Shown: positions 4,791-5,811 of the stretch, in pieces
Position numbering within the stretch: position 1 is the first letter of the stretch
How the letters are laid out: each line of letters opens with the position of its first letter
Assembly (NCBI GenBank): GCA_915070235.1
Contig: CAJZFM010000148.1
Span: 1 to 5,811, forward strand
Length of the DNA: 5,811 nucleotides
Direction: 5' to 3'
Origin: an uncultured Capnocytophaga sp.
GTDB lineage: Bacteria > Bacteroidota > Bacteroidia > Flavobacteriales > Flavobacteriaceae
Notes under the pieces: generated by a model
What the model was told of the DNA's origin: nothing
The model's input: the letters and a program-made list of their open reading frames with translations, nothing else
Database searches by the model: none
Made by a program: the position numbers and the translations under genes

Positions 4791-5811
4791 TTATTCACTT
4801 ACAGTCTTGCTCAATTGGTATTTTAGCTTAGGAGTTCCCCCTAATACATCTGCATTATCTTTGTAATAGTCGGTTACTTGTACTTTTGCATAAGTACCAT
4901 CTGCTGTTTTAAGTACATATATGTAGTTAGTGGGTACATATACTTTAGGGGCTTTTGTAGGGTCTAATCCTATGATACCTGTTTTTGTACCAAATCCTCC
5001 TGACATATATTGAGAGAAAGAGGCATCTACTTTTGTAATGTTAGGGTAATTACCTTCGTTCATCTTTCCTTGAGCATCTTTAGCAAAACCTGCTTTAGGA
5101 GCTTCTGTTACTTTAGCAAAATCAGTTCCTTCTACTTTAACTACTTCTGCCTTTCCTTTTCCAGAGGTACCTCCATTGAGTTTTACATAATATCCCTTGA
5201 AAGCAATATCCCAAGAAAGATCGTCAGCGGGAGTTGCAGGAGTTACTTCTCCATTTTTTAGAGAGAAATATTTCCAATCGCCTTTAGCATCCAATTGTAC
5301 TTCTTTTGCTTGACTGCCAGAGAAATCTAAAGCAACTTTCTCTGCTGGTTTAGCTGTTTCTTTTTCAGTTAAGAAATCATAGGTGAAGGTAATATATCCT
5401 GTTTCATTTTTATCATTGGTGTATCCAGTAAGTTGGATTTTCACATACTTGCCACCTTTGGCTGTTTTGAGCACATATACATATTTGGTAATCTCAAAAT
5501 GAGGAGTGTTTTCTCCTTGTTTAGGAGGAGTATAGTTGTACCAACCTTTAGAATCTTGTTTGTTTACAGTACCAGAAATCACGGGGTTTTTTTCAAATTT
5601 AGTCACAGAAGGTTGTGTCTGTCCTGGACGAGGACGTCCGTATTCTGTAACTTCTTTATCTTTTTCATAACCCTCAGCAGGCGATTTTGTTACAGCAGCA
5701 AAATCCTTGCTATTGGTATTGACTACTTCAGCCTCTCCGATACCAGATACTCCTCCATTGGTACGAATATTGTAGCGATTAAAAGCAATATCCCAATTGT
5801 CAGTAGTTTTA
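4791..5811 (-). CDS. Tandem HmuY-type (putative haem-binding) protein, N-terminus outside window
   Basis: The reading frame is open from the window edge to the TAA at 4791-4793, giving 339 visible residues. The GTG at 5604-5606 is an internal Val codon, not the start. Two HmuY-type domains follow each other. The first is visible from before its WDIAFNRYNIRTNGG motif (residues 6-20) to about residue 150. The second spans about 158-339 and has WDIAFKGYYVKLNGG (200-214). Both halves end in a strand-rich stretch containing YVLKTA-G-YVKIQ or YVLKTADGTYAKVQ. HmuY of Porphyromonas gingivalis is a secreted or surface-attached hemophore that passes haem to a TonB-dependent receptor; this protein may be a surface lipoprotein of that type, but signal peptide and lipobox lie beyond the edge. 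Only one His (residue 104) is visible, so HmuY-like bis-histidine haem binding is not supported by the visible part. Its stop lies 10 bases before hemD. Confidence 0.82.
   Translation of the reverse strand, partial: KTTDNWDIAFNRYNIRTNGGVSGIGEAEVVNTNSKDFAAVTKSPAEGYEKDKEVTEYGRPRPGQTQPSVTKFEKNPVISGTVNKQDSKGWYNYTPPKQGENTPHFEITKYVYVLKTAKGGKYVKIQLTGYTNDKNETGYITFTYDFLTEKETAKPAEKVALDFSGSQAKEVQLDAKGDWKYFSLKNGEVTPATPADDLSWDIAFKGYYVKLNGGTSGKGKAEVVKVEGTDFAKVTEAPKAGFAKDAQGKMNEGNYPNITKVDASFSQYMSGGFGTKTGIIGLDPTKAPKVYVPTNYIYVLKTADGTYAKVQVTDYYKDNADVLGGTPKLKYQLSKTVSE
5076..5213 (-). repeat. Second copy of the internal HmuY domain repeat
   Basis: This segment encodes visible residues 200-245 and aligns with the copy at 5658-5795 without gaps. 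Outside the conserved core most positions differ (for example NRYNIRT against KGYYVKL), so the duplication is not recent or the copies have been under different selection. Confidence 0.75.
5658..5795 (-). repeat. First copy of the internal HmuY domain repeat
   Basis: This segment encodes visible residues 6-51, from the WDIAF motif to the Lys-Asp before the inter-motif loop. Aligned without gaps to the second copy it shares 25 of 46 residues by hand count, including WDIAF, NGG, SG, AEVV, DFA, VT and the final KD. The 14 bases coding for the WDIAF region (5782-5795) are identical in the two copies. The pattern is that of an intragenic domain duplication. Confidence 0.75.

Noticed and set aside
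5604..5606. GTG as the start of a 271-residue protein
   Set aside because: The frame continues without a stop to the window edge and encodes a recognisable HmuY core upstream, so this is an internal Val codon.

Overview
The window reads as an ordinary chromosomal stretch from a member of the Bacteroidota, most likely a flavobacterium and possibly Capnocytophaga. Three things support this: the protein sequences have a flavobacterial character (the cyclophilin-FKBP fusion, the DEYFMRKAL start of TadA, the HemD motifs, the HmuY-type protein); the intergenic DNA is AT-rich; and the two promoter-like sites fit the Bacteroidota -7 consensus TAnnTTTG rather than a sigma-70 box. The genus is a judgement from memory of protein families, not from a search.

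Layout from left to right. Bases 1-65 are AT-rich and hold no gene I can support. On the minus strand, a TauE/SafE-family membrane exporter gene (1026-1961) is followed after 12 bases by a two-domain peptidyl-prolyl isomerase gene (66-1013), probably as one transcript. A 147-base gap carries divergent promoters, one for this pair and one for phoH (plus strand, 2109-3068), which starts at TTG. phoH runs tail to tail into tadA (minus, 3065-3505), and the two stop codons share the palindrome TTAA. A 131-base gap full of short AT-rich direct and inverted repeats separates tadA from yraN (plus, 3637-3999). A strong bidirectional hairpin terminator (4006-4035) then separates yraN from hemD (minus, 4037-4780). 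Ten bases upstream of hemD ends a long minus-strand gene that is still open at the right edge (4791 to beyond 5811). It encodes two tandem HmuY-type domains.

Functionally, most genes are housekeeping: protein folding (isomerase), RNA-related NTPase (PhoH), tRNA wobble editing (TadA), a putative nuclease-fold DNA-processing protein (YraN) and haem synthesis (HemD). The most interesting points are the fused cyclophilin-FKBP chaperone, the tandem HmuY-type protein placed directly in front of a haem-biosynthesis gene, and the repeat-filled tadA-yraN gap whose repeat motif runs into the first codons of tadA. I found no CRISPR array, insertion sequence, tRNA or rRNA, and no clear evidence for a wholly new system.
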